Assembly (NCBI RefSeq): GCF_007676705.1
Contig: NZ_VEBF01000004.1
Span: 124,001-188,000, forward strand
Length of the DNA: 64,000 bases
Direction: 5' to 3'
Origin: Paenibacillus xylanexedens
GTDB lineage: Bacteria > Bacillota > Bacilli > Paenibacillales > Paenibacillaceae
Below the pieces are notes generated by a model, which saw only the letters and a list, made by a program, of their open reading frames with translations, was not told the origin of the DNA and did not search any database. Shown in pieces: positions 42,729 to 52,163 of the stretch; the first letter of the stretch is position 1, and every line of letters starts with the position of its first letter. The position numbers were made by a program, and so were the translations under genes.

Positions 42729-42786
42729 AAGGAATAGAAAATGAGCGCGAAACATAAAGGATTCAACATGAATGGAGGTTATCCAG

Positions 42787-43518
42787 ATGGAACGAATTGC
42801 GATTGTATCCGACATTCATGGCAACATGACTGCCTGGGAAGCAGTGCTAAAAGATATCCGAAGTCGTGGCGTGGAGCGAATCTTTTGTCTTGGTGACCTC
42901 GTGGGCAAGGGACCAGAACCGGTGCAGGTTGTCGATCGGGTGCAAGAGACGTGCGAGCTTGTCATCCGCGGCAATTGGGATGAACTGGTCGCGGTTAACC
43001 AAGACAATGAGAACTTCACCTGGCAAGCAGAACGGTTGGGTGAGGAACGATTGGCGTACTTGGCGAGTCTACCCTTTAGCCATCAGTTTCAACTGAGTGG
43101 TCGCATCATCCGCCTGGTCCATGCTTCGCCTCAAAGTGTATACCATCGTGTACAGCCTTGGGACGCCATGGAAAAGAGGTTAACGATGTTTGATCCTCCC
43201 GCTGATGAGCCTGACCAAGGTATTGCAGATGTCGTAGGTTATGGGGATGTGCATAACGCTTACTTGCAGTACATGAGTGGCAAGTTGCTGTTTAATGCAG
43301 GTAGTGTCGGTAATCCGCTTGATCTTCCGCAGGCTTCCTACTGTATTTTGGAAGGCGAAGACAGCAACGATAATAATACCCCGTTCAATGTTCAATTTGT
43401 GCGGGTGCCTTATGATATCGAGCGAGAAGTTCAGGTTGCACAGTCGGCGAATGTTCCTGCACTGGATTATTATATTCGTGAGATACGTACCGGGATTTAT
43501 CGCGGGTTGCAGGAGTAA
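42787..43518 (+). CDS. Cytoplasmic metallophosphoesterase, YfcE/ApaH-like
   Basis: The 243-residue protein has the motifs SDIHGNMTAWEAVL, CLGDLVGKGPEP and RGNWDELV, then VGYGDVHN and NAGSVGNPLD, of small prokaryotic phosphodiesterases. No signal peptide is seen. The start is ATG 42787, 8 bases after GGAGG. It is about 60 bases from the Tat-exported phosphoesterase and may share its transcript. The two are not close in sequence. Confidence 0.88.
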   Translation: MERIAIVSDIHGNMTAWEAVLKDIRSRGVERIFCLGDLVGKGPEPVQVVDRVQETCELVIRGNWDELVAVNQDNENFTWQAERLGEERLAYLASLPFSHQFQLSGRIIRLVHASPQSVYHRVQPWDAMEKRLTMFDPPADEPDQGIADVVGYGDVHNAYLQYMSGKLLFNAGSVGNPLDLPQASYCILEGEDSNDNNTPFNVQFVRVPYDIEREVQVAQSANVPALDYYIREIRTGIYRGLQE

Positions 43519-43672
43519 CCAGCACCTGTACACTCTAGCGATAGGAATCGAATGATACAAATTGCGAATACTAAAGTTCGTGGATCAGTTCAAATGGTAT
43601 TAAGCCGGATCATCTTCAGAGCATGCTTGTCTTACCGGACTAGAGCCCGTTTAGGCAAAAGGAGCGATTGTC

Positions 43673-44305
43673 ATGCTTACCCGAAAAATGCTGGTTCAAG
43701 GCCTGCCGGCTTTGTGGACAGAGCGTCTTGTCCTGCGATCATTGCGTCAAAGTGATTACAGCACATTATCGGAACTCTTTTCCGATCCTCAAGTCATTCG
43801 ATATGTGAATAGGGGAAGCCAGCCCACACCGATCAGGGCGAGAAGGTTATTGAACCAGATACGGAGCAGCAGCGCCAAGCTGGATTCGTTACATTATGGG
43901 ATCTGCTGGAGAGGTAAAGAACAGGTCATCGGGATCACTTCATTCCAGCACTGGAATGATCAGAATGGTACCGCACAGATTGGTTATATCCTGAACAGAT
44001 CCTGTTGGGGTATGGGGGTGGCTACCGAGGCGGTAGAGCGTCTGCTGCAGTTTGGATTTGCCGAGCTTCACCTTTGGAGGGTGGAGGCACGTTGTTATGA
44101 GGCCAATGTATCTTCAGAACGAGTTTTAAGCAAAATAGGGATGTCCTACGAGCGGAGTCTACCCTCATTCGGACTGCATGATGAGGATGATGAGGCATCA
44201 GAATCCTTAATGGATGTCAAAGTGTACAGTATGTACCGGGAACAATACGTCAGTCCGCTTCAGAAAAAAGACCTGCAAACTCTGGTATCTGACAAGCCGC
44301 AATAA
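43673..44305 (+). CDS. GNAT-family N-acetyltransferase (RimJ/RimL-like)
   Basis: The 210-residue protein resembles the RimJ/RimL branch (TERLVLRSLRQSDY, IGYILNRSCWGMGVATEAVERLL, ARCYEANVSSERVLSKIGM). It would move an acetyl group from acetyl-CoA to an amine, often a protein N-terminus. The acetyl-CoA loop is within the GMGVATEA stretch. AAAAGGAG precedes the ATG. It has a terminator downstream and no operon partners. Confidence 0.85.
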   Translation: MLTRKMLVQGLPALWTERLVLRSLRQSDYSTLSELFSDPQVIRYVNRGSQPTPIRARRLLNQIRSSSAKLDSLHYGICWRGKEQVIGITSFQHWNDQNGTAQIGYILNRSCWGMGVATEAVERLLQFGFAELHLWRVEARCYEANVSSERVLSKIGMSYERSLPSFGLHDEDDEASESLMDVKVYSMYREQYVSPLQKKDLQTLVSDKPQ

Positions 44306-44396
44306 CATAGAGTAAGAGTAGTAAAACGTGAATGAATCGAACTTCAATCATTTGTTACACAAATGAAATATAGCTGCAATTGAACTCTAACAGACA

Positions 44397-44427
44397 GGGG
44401 GTAAACTTATCTCATGACCCCCTTTTT
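44397..44427 (+). terminator. Terminator of the GNAT gene
   Basis: GGGGGT pairs with ACCCCC over a 14-base loop and is followed by TTTTT. Confidence 0.7.
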
Positions 44428-44449
44428 GATAATAGATAATGCTGTTGGG

Positions 44450-44474
44450 ACCCGCGCGAGCGGGTTCATTTTTT
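44450..44474 (+). terminator. Second terminator hairpin with GCGA tetraloop
   Basis: ACCCGC-GCGA-GCGGGT is a perfect stem with a GNRA loop, followed by TCATTTTTTT. Confidence 0.7.
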
Positions 44475-44480
44475 TGCCTA

Positions 44481-44520
44481 AAAAACCCCCATGGCGTGAA
44501 CAAGCGCACTGTGGGGGGCT
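44481..44520 (-). terminator. Terminator of the PHP phosphatase gene
   Basis: On the minus strand GCCCCC and GGGGG arms (44486-44519) close a hairpin followed by TTTTTT. It ends the LysR-PHP unit. Confidence 0.75.
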
Positions 44521-44536
44521 TTGTGTTTGCTCTCTT

Positions 44537-45346
44537 TTACAGTGATACAACCTGCATCTGTTTCTGCTTGAAATATACCCAGTCGGTGAATCCGATCTCC
44601 AGCAAACGTGTACGAACGTCATCCAGCTCGTCTGCAACCCGCTGCGGTTTATGAGCGTCCGATCCGAAAGTCACCTTTACTCCGTAATGATGGGCCCGTT
44701 CCAGAATGGCATCTGAGGGATACCAGCCACCACTGATCTTGGTTTTGCCTGAAGTGTTAATTTCGATGGCTACGTTGGATTCTGCAATAACCTGCAACGT
44801 TTCATCAATGGCCTGATCAGCGATAATTTCCGAGAAGGGTGGATAGTTTCCTTTCATCGCATCAATATGCCCTAGGATCTGGAACATACCGCTGCGAGCC
44901 GATTGCCGGATCAATGAATAATAACTCTCTTTCACTTCAACTTTGCGAGCATCGCTCAGTCCTTTCCACCGGGTTTTGTTGAAGATGCTCACATCCTCGG
45001 TATGATGAACTGAACCAATAATATAGTCAAAAGGATACTGTCCCAGCGTGGTACGGTACAACTCCGCATGAGGAGGGAAGTAGTCGGATTCAATGCCGAG
45101 CAGCACATCGATTTTACCGGCGTACTCTTCTTTTAGAGCAAGGACTTCTTCCACATAATGTTGCAATTCCGACTTACCCATTGCGATCCGGGGAAACGCC
45201 TGCTCAAGCTCACTGCCAAAGTATGGCGTATGATCCGAGATGCCGATAGCCTGAAGTCCTGCCTCAATACCTGCCTCTATATAGTCGCGGATGTTGCCGT
45301 CAGCGTGACCACAACGAAAATGATGTGTGTGAAGATCGAATTTCAT
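44537..45346 (-). CDS. PHP-family histidinol-phosphatase
   Basis: The 269-residue protein has PHP metal-site motifs: DLHTHHFRCGHADG at the start, GISDHTPY, a central LGIESDYF, SVHH, the GHID segment and a C-terminal TFGSDAHKPQRV. This set marks the HisJ/HisK histidinol phosphatase type of Firmicutes, which performs the penultimate step of histidine synthesis. Related PHP proteins act on other phosphoesters, so the substrate is probable rather than certain. The start is ATG 45346 after AAGGAAGG. It lies 30 bases after the LysR gene on the same strand. Confidence 0.82.
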   Translation of the reverse strand: MKFDLHTHHFRCGHADGNIRDYIEAGIEAGLQAIGISDHTPYFGSELEQAFPRIAMGKSELQHYVEEVLALKEEYAGKIDVLLGIESDYFPPHAELYRTTLGQYPFDYIIGSVHHTEDVSIFNKTRWKGLSDARKVEVKESYYSLIRQSARSGMFQILGHIDAMKGNYPPFSEIIADQAIDETLQVIAESNVAIEINTSGKTKISGGWYPSDAILERAHHYGVKVTFGSDAHKPQRVADELDDVRTRLLEIGFTDWVYFKQKQMQVVSL

Positions 45347-45376
45347 ATGGAATCCTTCCTTTCTCATGGCTCATTG

Positions 45377-46279
45377 TCATTCTGAACTGATGAATTGGGT
45401 TTCCGGCATGCCTTTGAGGTCACTTATGAATTGCTGCATTGCCGAGTTGAGGTATCTGCTGGACTTATAGATAACACCAACAGGGTGGCTGACCTCCAGC
45501 TCACTTAAAGGTATCATACGCAGAGTACCTTGTCGCAACTCATGCGCAACAGATTGTTTGGATATAACAGCTGCTCCGAGATCAATTTCGACCATCCGTT
45601 TAACTTCCTCGCTGCTTGATAACTCCATTACAATATTGGGTTCAATATTGTGTTTTTTGAAGATGGTTTCCGTAAACCGTCGTCCTACGGTATCAGGAGA
45701 CAGCAGAATCAATGGTGTACTCCGGAGCACATCCACGGCAGCATGTTTTTTCTTCGCCAGTGGATGGGAAGGAGATACGACGAGTTCGAATGTGTCATAG
45801 TACAGTACAGATGTATTCAGGTTGGGATTACGCTCCGTGAGATAACCGATACCAATATCAACCAGACCATTTTCGACCTGGGTATAGATCTGTGACGAAG
45901 GAAGGGATTGGATACTGGTTTTGATGAGCGGGAATTGATCCTGGAAATAGGATAACACCCTAGGCAGTATCTGAATAGCAATGGAAGTCGTTGTCCCCAG
46001 CACAATATGTCCTTGAGGCGTTTCGTCAAGATCGGACAATTTCTGTTTTAATTCATCAACGATGTCGAGCATCCGTTCAGCGTGCTCCAGAAATACCTGT
46101 CCGCGGTCTGTCAGGGTAACGGGTTGATTGCGATCCACAAGAACGGTGCTGAATTCATCCTCCAGGCTTTTGATCTGGGCCGAGACGGCAGGTTGGGTCA
46201 AGTTCAGAAGTTCCCCCGCTTTACGGAAGCTCATCGTTTTGGAAATGGTAATTAGTGTCTCCAGTTGGCTTATGTTCAT
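45377..46279 (-). CDS. LysR-family transcriptional regulator
   Basis: The 300-residue regulator has an N-terminal winged helix (SQLETLITISKTMSFRKAGE, residues 4-60) and a two-lobed effector domain of the CysB/YwbI kind. The start is ATG 46279, after AAGGAGG on the minus strand; a few more upstream codons are open but have no signal. The PHP phosphatase gene follows on the same strand. Its target is not evident from the neighbours. Confidence 0.87.
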   Translation of the reverse strand: MNISQLETLITISKTMSFRKAGELLNLTQPAVSAQIKSLEDEFSTVLVDRNQPVTLTDRGQVFLEHAERMLDIVDELKQKLSDLDETPQGHIVLGTTTSIAIQILPRVLSYFQDQFPLIKTSIQSLPSSQIYTQVENGLVDIGIGYLTERNPNLNTSVLYYDTFELVVSPSHPLAKKKHAAVDVLRSTPLILLSPDTVGRRFTETIFKKHNIEPNIVMELSSSEEVKRMVEIDLGAAVISKQSVAHELRQGTLRMIPLSELEVSHPVGVIYKSSRYLNSAMQQFISDLKGMPETQFISSE

Positions 46280-46736
46280 AGGTGACCTCCTTGCAGGCAA
46301 AGTATCTTCGGTATGTAGTGTTTGATGCGATGAAATCCCGTAACTGGTTATTGTTCCGTTATCTTAAATTATAGGTGATTCAGGACAGCAGAGCAATGAA
46401 GGTGATTGTCGGCTATAAAAGTAGTTCAAGAGACTGTGGAAAAAACGCGAATGCAAGAATTTGATTTTTTTAACAGTTGTGAGAAAACAGTAATAAAGTC
46501 CTAAATGCCTTTTGCCACGCACAATGATCGAAAAGCTTTCCTCAAAAGAAGAGAAAAGCTCTGTTTATTCGCTAGAATCAGCTATAAACATTTGCCCCAC
46601 GGATGACGATAAATTATAGTACACATGGTTTAACGAATTCTTAATGAATTCTTGTACGTGATAAAGTATAATAAATTTATTGAATATGGGACTTTTGGTG
46701 TGTGACCAATAACCCAGTGTGAGGGGGACATAGACA
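46280..46736. other. 457-base gene-free stretch before cheX
   Basis: It contains a hairpin AGCTTT-CTC/GAG-AAAGCT (46534-46560) and a direct repeat GAATTCTT (46635-46642, 46646-46653). A perfect TATAAT lies at 46667-46672, without a good -35 at 17 bases. The repeat next to the -10 may be an operator. No coding frame was credible. Confidence 0.4.
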
Positions 46737-47195
46737 GTGAAAGCGGAAGTGATTAATCCTTTCCTGGAATCGGCACGGAACGTATTCGAACAGCTCATCC
46801 AGGTTTCGCCTTCCACCGGGAGTCTTGGCGTAAAGAATGTAGAGTACATTGCAGACCATGTCTGGATCGTGATCGGAATGACCGGACAACTTAGCGGAAA
46901 CATTGTATTTGGAATCAACGAACAAGTTGCACTGAAAATTGTATCTGCGATGATGGGCGGATTCGTCATTACAGAAATGGATGAAATGAGCAAAAGTGCT
47001 ATTTCGGAACTCGGTAATATGATCAGTGGTAATGCCAGCACCATCCTGTCGAACCAGGGTGTTGTGGTCGATATTACACCTCCACAAGTGATGAAGTCCG
47101 AACATCTGACTACATTTAGTGCAACGAAAGCACTGAGCATTCCTTTGCTGATGGACGGCATTGGTGAGATGGATATTCAGGTCATGATCTCGTAG
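46737..47195 (+). CDS. cheX: Chemotaxis phosphatase CheX
   Basis: The 152-residue protein belongs to the CheC/CheX/FliY phosphatase family that dephosphorylates CheY-P. The catalytic Glu91 and Asn94 lie in ISELGNMISGNAS, and only one such helix is present, as in CheX. The start is GTG 46737, 9 bases after GAGGGGG. It is away from any flagellar cluster, as is common for cheX. Confidence 0.88.
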   Translation: MKAEVINPFLESARNVFEQLIQVSPSTGSLGVKNVEYIADHVWIVIGMTGQLSGNIVFGINEQVALKIVSAMMGGFVITEMDEMSKSAISELGNMISGNASTILSNQGVVVDITPPQVMKSEHLTTFSATKALSIPLLMDGIGEMDIQVMIS

Positions 47196-47249
47196 AATAG
47201 AACCATACGCCTCAAGAGGCAATGTGTTCAATACGGGAGGACGTCGGGT

Positions 47250-48023
47250 ATGCTGAAAGATCAGGTAGTGTTTATCACAGGTGCATCGAGTGGTATCGGT
47301 GCGCTTTGTGCACAGATGCTGATAGAAGAAGGAGCCATCCCGATTCTGGCTGCCCGTTCACGGGACAAGCTGGAAGAGATAGGTGCCTCGCTGAAAGGGC
47401 GACATGAATTGCTTACGCTGGATGTTACGGATAGTGAGCAGGTTCAGTCAGCTGTGAATGCGATATTGCATAAATACGGACGAATCGACATTTTGCTGAA
47501 CAACGCAGGTTACGGGAAATTCGCAGCAATGACGGATATGCCTGTGCAGGAATTCGATGAGATGATGGACGTCAATTACATGGGCATTGTCCGCTGTACC
47601 AAAGCTGTACTGCCACAGATGCTGGAACGGGGCAGAGGACAGATCGTGAACGTGGCCTCCATGGCTGGCAAAATTGGTACGGCCAAATCCGCTTCCTATA
47701 CGGCTACCAAACATGCCGTACTCGGATTCAGTAATGCCCTCCGTCAGGAGCTTCGCAAGACCGGAGTTACGGTTACAACGATTAATCCAGGTCCGATTGA
47801 TACGCCATTTTTCCATCGGGCTGATCCATCCGGCAATTATGTCAACAATGTACGCTGGATGATGCTGAAACCTGAAGATGTTGCTGGTCATATGATTCGG
47901 GCAATGAAGAAACGCAAGGAAGAAGTGAATCTGCCAAGACTTGCTTCTGCTGGCGTGTGGCTATACCAGCTGTTTCCACGTCTTGCAGATCGATTGTCGC
48001 ACGGTGTAATGAATCAGAAGTAA
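47250..48023 (+). CDS. Short-chain dehydrogenase/reductase
   Basis: The 257-residue NAD(P)-dependent oxidoreductase has the cofactor motif TGASSGIG at residues 10-17, NNAGYG, the catalytic serine region VASMAGKIG and the active site YTATK. Arg-35-like residues (AARSRDK) suggest NADP preference. Family members reduce many substrates. It is probably a DltE/YqjQ-type enzyme, but the substrate is not known. The gene follows cheX closely and a terminator lies after it. Confidence 0.88.
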   Translation: MLKDQVVFITGASSGIGALCAQMLIEEGAIPILAARSRDKLEEIGASLKGRHELLTLDVTDSEQVQSAVNAILHKYGRIDILLNNAGYGKFAAMTDMPVQEFDEMMDVNYMGIVRCTKAVLPQMLERGRGQIVNVASMAGKIGTAKSASYTATKHAVLGFSNALRQELRKTGVTVTTINPGPIDTPFFHRADPSGNYVNNVRWMMLKPEDVAGHMIRAMKKRKEEVNLPRLASAGVWLYQLFPRLADRLSHGVMNQK

Positions 48024-48055
48024 AAATGCAATAATGGGCATCATATACGGAATGA

Positions 48056-48090
48056 AAGAAAGGCTCCGCCGAGGGGCTTTTCTTTTTTTT
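48056..48090 (+). terminator. Terminator after the SDR gene
   Basis: AAAGGCTC and GAGGGGCTTT form a slightly bulged stem followed by a run of eight T residues. Confidence 0.6.
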
Positions 48091-48121
48091 GGCGTGTATA
48101 CATATGATTCTGGAATAAGAT

Positions 48122-48150
48122 TTGGTACACGGGCTTTTTTCGCATATAAT
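48122..48150 (+). promoter_or_regulatory. Sigma-A promoter of the DEAD-box helicase
   Basis: TTGGTA and a perfect TATAAT are 17 bases apart; the start codon is about 84 bases downstream. Confidence 0.65.
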
Positions 48151-48233
48151 GAAAGGTAATGTGATGACAGGCTTCGGTTTATATCCGTACAAGCAGGGCT
48201 ATCAAAATGAATAAATTAAAAGGATGGACATAC

Positions 48234-49607
48234 ATGACGAATCAAACATTTGCTTCAATTGGCGTGGAACAGGATCTGGAGGCGCTTTTGGCTAAACATG
48301 GCATTAACGAACCCTCACCTGTACAGGCTCAGACGATACCGGTGATTCTGGAAGGCCGGGATGTCGTATCCAAATCCCAGACGGGAACAGGGAAAACGCT
48401 GGCGTATCTGCTGCCACTGTTACAATCCATCAAAATGGATATCAAAGGTACGCAGAAGCTCATTATTGCACCTACGCAAGAGCTGGCGATGCAAATTGTA
48501 CGTGAAGCGCAGCGTTATGCGGAAGAACGTAAAATCGGCGTATTGGGTCTGATTGGAGGCGCAGCGGCTAAACGTCAGATCGAGAAGTTGCGTGAGCATC
48601 CGCAATTGGTTGTGGGTACACCGGGACGACTGAAAGAATTGATTACACTCAAAAAACTGAAAATGCATAACGTTTCCACCATTGTCATTGATGAAGCGGA
48701 TCAGGTATTCCAGCTTGGCGGCGTAAGTGATGTGAACTTTGTACTCAAGAGCGCATTGCGGGACCGTCAGCTGATTTTCCTGTCGGCAACCATTGATGAG
48801 CACACGGCTGGACTTGCGAAGCGTGAGATGAAGGAGCCTGTGCAGATCGGGATTGAACCGGACCGCGCTACGGCTGCGGGCCTTGAGCATTTTTATTTTG
48901 TAGAAGAGAACCGCAACAAAATTGACATGCTGCGTCGTCTGGTTAGACAATATAACCCGGATCGGGCAATCGTATTTGTGAATGCAACCGAGGATATTGG
49001 TGAAGTGGAAGCGAAAATGAATCATCTGGGCTTGTCGGCTGCTGCACTGTACGGGGATGCTGACAAAGTGACCCGCAGCAACGTGTTGTCTGCCTTCCGT
49101 AATGGTAAACTTCAGTTGCTGATCGCCAGCGAAGTCGCTGCAAGAGGACTGGATATCGAAGGCTTGCCAATGGTTATTAACTATGACCCTGCCTTTGACT
49201 CGGAGCACTATGTTCACCGTGCAGGCCGTACAGGCCGGATGGGACGCTCGGGTATCGTTTTGTCCATTGTGGATGAAACACAGATCTTTATTATGCGTAA
49301 ATTCGCACGCGAACTCGGTATTGAATTGCAAGAACGTGTACTCTTTGGCGGTAAAGTACTGGAGGCTGACCCGCGTCCGGACACGCGGCCTGAGGGACAT
49401 TCGTTCTCCAGGAAACCAGGACAGTCCAGAGATCGCAAACCAGGTCAGGGCAATCGTAATGGGGGAACCAGAGCTACAATCTCCAATTCGAGTCCAGCAG
49501 GTAGCAAACCAACTGGCAATACAGGCCGTACGGAGCGCGATCAGGATCGTAAAAACAAAGGAGCACCCAAGTGGAGTAAAGACAAAACGCCACGCTCCGA
49601 AGAATAG
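48234..49607 (+). CDS. DEAD-box ATP-dependent RNA helicase
   Basis: The 457-residue helicase has the Q motif (FASIGVEQDL then PVQAQTIP), Walker A SQTGTGKT, PTQELA, TPGRL, DEAD in VIDEADQVF, SAT, and C-terminal HRAGRTGRMG. A basic, low-complexity tail (about residues 385-457, rich in Arg, Gly, Ser and Lys) probably binds RNA. It is likely involved in ribosome assembly or RNA decay, particularly in the cold. The start is set at ATG 48234; an upstream ATG at 48207 lacks a binding site. Confidence 0.92.
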   Translation: MTNQTFASIGVEQDLEALLAKHGINEPSPVQAQTIPVILEGRDVVSKSQTGTGKTLAYLLPLLQSIKMDIKGTQKLIIAPTQELAMQIVREAQRYAEERKIGVLGLIGGAAAKRQIEKLREHPQLVVGTPGRLKELITLKKLKMHNVSTIVIDEADQVFQLGGVSDVNFVLKSALRDRQLIFLSATIDEHTAGLAKREMKEPVQIGIEPDRATAAGLEHFYFVEENRNKIDMLRRLVRQYNPDRAIVFVNATEDIGEVEAKMNHLGLSAAALYGDADKVTRSNVLSAFRNGKLQLLIASEVAARGLDIEGLPMVINYDPAFDSEHYVHRAGRTGRMGRSGIVLSIVDETQIFIMRKFARELGIELQERVLFGGKVLEADPRPDTRPEGHSFSRKPGQSRDRKPGQGNRNGGTRATISNSSPAGSKPTGNTGRTERDQDRKNKGAPKWSKDKTPRSEE

Positions 49608-49634
49608 AATCTGACGAAAGGGGTGCAGGGATAG

Positions 49635-50387
49635 ATGGAAAACGTTCAATCGCCTGTTCTGCAAATCAGCGGGTTAAGCGGAGGCTATAGTGCCAAACGG
49701 CCGGTCCTTCACGGTATCGATCTGGAAGTCGGACGTGGTGAGATGGTCGGACTGATCGGATTAAACGGTGCTGGCAAAAGTACTACCATGAAACATATCC
49801 TCGGCTTGATGACCCCTCAACAGGGTGAAGTGCGAGTGATGGGCAAGAAGCGGGACGAGGATGCACAGATCTATCAATCGGCGATGGCATTTGTACCGGA
49901 ATCACCCGAACTGTATGACGAGATGACGGTGATGGAGCATCTGGAGTTTACGGCAAGAGCGTATAATGTGTCGGAGGCTGATTTCAAACAACGGACGGAG
50001 AAATTGCTGGCATTGTTCCGCATGAATGAGAAAAGTACAAGTCTGTCGACGCACCTATCCAAGGGGATGAGACAGAAGGTCATGATCATGTGTGCTTTTG
50101 TGGCCGGACCGCCACTGTACATCATCGATGAGCCTTTTCTGGGGCTGGATCCATTGGGAATTCGCTCTTTGCTTGATTTTATGCTGGAGATGAAAGCTTC
50201 GGGATCATCCATCCTGCTGAGTTCACATATTCTGTCCACGATTGAAAACTACTGTGACCGTTTTATCGTTTTGCACCGTGGGCAGGTCATTGCTCAAGGG
50301 ACGCTGAATGAATTGCGCTCCCAATTCGGGGAATCGGATGCCACGCTGGAGCACATGTTCTATTCCCTCGTACAAGGCAGGGATTGA
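49635..50387 (+). CDS. ecsA: ABC transporter ATP-binding protein, EcsA-like
   Basis: The 250-residue ATPase has Walker A GLNGAGKST (about residue 42), the signature region LSTHLSKGMRQKVMIM and Walker B LYIIDEPFLGLDP. Pairing with the following membrane protein, and their sizes, match EcsAB of Bacillus. EcsAB affects protein secretion, intramembrane protease RasP activity and sporulation. The hit gene usually near ecs is not here. GAAAGGGGTG lies before the start. Confidence 0.8.
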   Translation: MENVQSPVLQISGLSGGYSAKRPVLHGIDLEVGRGEMVGLIGLNGAGKSTTMKHILGLMTPQQGEVRVMGKKRDEDAQIYQSAMAFVPESPELYDEMTVMEHLEFTARAYNVSEADFKQRTEKLLALFRMNEKSTSLSTHLSKGMRQKVMIMCAFVAGPPLYIIDEPFLGLDPLGIRSLLDFMLEMKASGSSILLSSHILSTIENYCDRFIVLHRGQVIAQGTLNELRSQFGESDATLEHMFYSLVQGRD

Positions 50388-50389
50388 GC

Positions 50390-51607
50390 ATGGATCTCAA
50401 GCTGCTATGGAAGCAAAGACGCACAGGATTCTGGAACGGAATTCTTCCTTATCTGGGTTATGTGATCCAGAGCGGTGTAGCTATGGTCTTTTTATTTCTC
50501 GTCATTGCGTTCTCCGCCTGGTATACATCGTTTGTCCAGAACATTCCGGCGGGATTCCCGATTCGCTGGATTGCATTGTTGCTGCTGGCACCACTGGTGC
50601 TGTTTAGCAGTTATCGTACATATCTGCTTTCGGCAGATATCGTGTTCCTGCGACCACAGGAATACCGGATGCAGGAATATTTGAAGAACAGCTTTGCTCG
50701 GGGTGTCATCTATAAGAGTCTGGGCTTGCTGCTTGTTTTTGTTACACTGTGGCCCCTTTATGTCAGAGCAGATCTGGATGCACGGCCATTTGGCTGGTTC
50801 ATCGTATTCCTGCTGTTGTGGAAAGGGTTGTCCAGTTATGGAGCCTGGCAAGAGCTAAGAATGGTTCAGGTCGGGGCTTCAAGAGGGTATCGTCTCTTGC
50901 GATGGGCTCTGGCAGTGCTAGCTGTTGGCGCATGGTTGTGGCAGCCACCGCAGCGCAGCGTATGGTTCCTGCTGTTGCTGGCTGTCGTCTACATCGTCGC
51001 TTTGCGTATACCGGTGAAACATCGGGTAGCGTGGGAACGTCTGATTCAGGTGGAGCAGGGTCAGGCTGGCAGGGTCATGCGGACGTTAGGCTGGTTCGTG
51101 GATGTACCATCATCCGGACAGAAGGTAAGTTCGCGTCGCTGGCTTAGCAAGTTGGGGAGCGGTCTTCCCTGGAATGCGGGGAAAGCTTATCGTTATCTCA
51201 TTACCAAAACGTTTATTCGAACCGAAGTGTTCTCGATCGTGTTACGCCTAGTTGTACTGGGCATGTTACTATCCTGGTGGACGGCAGGCAGCTACTTCGG
51301 TGTAGGGGTGTATCTGTTCTTCCTGTTGCTTGCAGGGGTACAGCTCGGTGCGCTGCGTCGCAGTCATGGTGAATCGTTCTGGATTATGATCTATCCGATC
51401 TCGGGAGAAAGCCGTCGTTCACAGGTGCTGGGATTCATATTCCATCTGCATGCACTGGCTGCCTTGCTCATGTGGTTGCCTATGCTGGCTGCAGGAGTGA
51501 GTGGACTAAGCATCACCGGAGTGGCACTTATTTTAGGTATACTGGTGATCGTAATCATGCGGCGTTCGCAGGGCAACAAGTGGTTGAAGGAAGAAGAGGA
51601 CGAGTAA
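50390..51607 (+). CDS. ecsB: ABC transporter membrane protein, EcsB-like
   Basis: The roughly 405-residue protein has about eight hydrophobic segments and a basic cytoplasmic loop, as in EcsB. A TTG at 50384 overlaps the ATPase stop; ATG 50390 with AGGCAGGG upstream is equally good. The C-terminus is short and charged (KWLKEEEDE). It should form the membrane part of the Ecs transporter. Confidence 0.78.
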   Translation: MDLKLLWKQRRTGFWNGILPYLGYVIQSGVAMVFLFLVIAFSAWYTSFVQNIPAGFPIRWIALLLLAPLVLFSSYRTYLLSADIVFLRPQEYRMQEYLKNSFARGVIYKSLGLLLVFVTLWPLYVRADLDARPFGWFIVFLLLWKGLSSYGAWQELRMVQVGASRGYRLLRWALAVLAVGAWLWQPPQRSVWFLLLLAVVYIVALRIPVKHRVAWERLIQVEQGQAGRVMRTLGWFVDVPSSGQKVSSRRWLSKLGSGLPWNAGKAYRYLITKTFIRTEVFSIVLRLVVLGMLLSWWTAGSYFGVGVYLFFLLLAGVQLGALRRSHGESFWIMIYPISGESRRSQVLGFIFHLHALAALLMWLPMLAAGVSGLSITGVALILGILVIVIMRRSQGNKWLKEEEDE

Positions 51608-51683
51608 ATCATCGTACCTTCGTACGTCTCTTCAGCCAAGACGGTAGTTCGAGGTGAACGCTGACTTCTAATCATGCTAAAAA

Positions 51684-51723
51684 AAGAAGGGTATTCCGGA
51701 CTGTGTCCCGGAATACCCTTCTT
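51684..51723. terminator. Bidirectional terminator between ecsB and yjcZ
   Basis: A perfect 16-bp stem (51684-51699 with 51708-51723, AAGAAGGGTATTCCGG) has an eight-base loop. T-rich sequence follows on the minus strand. Confidence 0.85.
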
Positions 51724-51773
51724 ACTGCTGCAATCAGATTACTTGGTTCTCGTGCATGTGTGTGTATTGGGTA

Positions 51774-51899
51774 CTAACAGAGGAACGATTTAGTGATAAT
51801 CACGAGCAAGATGAACAGAACGAGAATGGCACCTGTGTTTGTAAATCCTCCGTAACCGCCGCATCCATAACCGCCTCTTGTATCTTCAACTCCAGACAT
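51774..51899 (-). CDS. YjcZ-family small sporulation protein
   Basis: The 41-residue protein has a Gly/Tyr-rich N-terminus (GGYGCGGYGGFTNTGA) and one C-terminal membrane helix (about residues 24-38, ILVLFILLVIIT). This matches the YjcZ family of tiny sporulation proteins. The start at 51899 follows GAAAGGGGAA. Many Paenibacillus and Bacillus genomes carry several paralogues; the role in the spore is not settled. Confidence 0.85.
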   Translation of the reverse strand: MSGVEDTRGGYGCGGYGGFTNTGAILVLFILLVIITKSFLC

Positions 51900-52031
51900 G
51901 GTCATTCCCCTTTCAAGTGGTTGTTTGGCACGCCCTTGCGTACATCGTATATTATGTGCGCGGGGGTTAGGCTGATTGGGCCGTTGCCCGGTAAAGCCAG
52001 AAATTGAAGCTTTTGGGCAGATAAAACACAA

Positions 52032-52087
52032 AAGAACCCTTTGTATATCCGTAGACATGAAACGTCGCCGTTATACAAAGGGTTCTT
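52032..52087 (-). terminator. Terminator of the aminotransferase gene
   Basis: AAGAACCCTTTGTATA (52032-52047) pairs perfectly with TATACAAAGGGTTCTT (52072-52087) across a 24-base loop. TTTTGTGTTTT follows on the minus strand. Confidence 0.75.
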
Positions 52088-52163
52088 ATATCATTCAGGG
52101 TACAGAGATGATCCTGTTTCCCTGATCTATTGAGATTGTTGTAACTTCGCTACTGTGTGTTAT

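Noticed and set aside
48420..49664. 414-codon minus-strand frame opposite the DEAD-box helicase
   Set aside because: The plus-strand frame carries all helicase motifs; the opposite frame shows no domain and no ribosome binding site.
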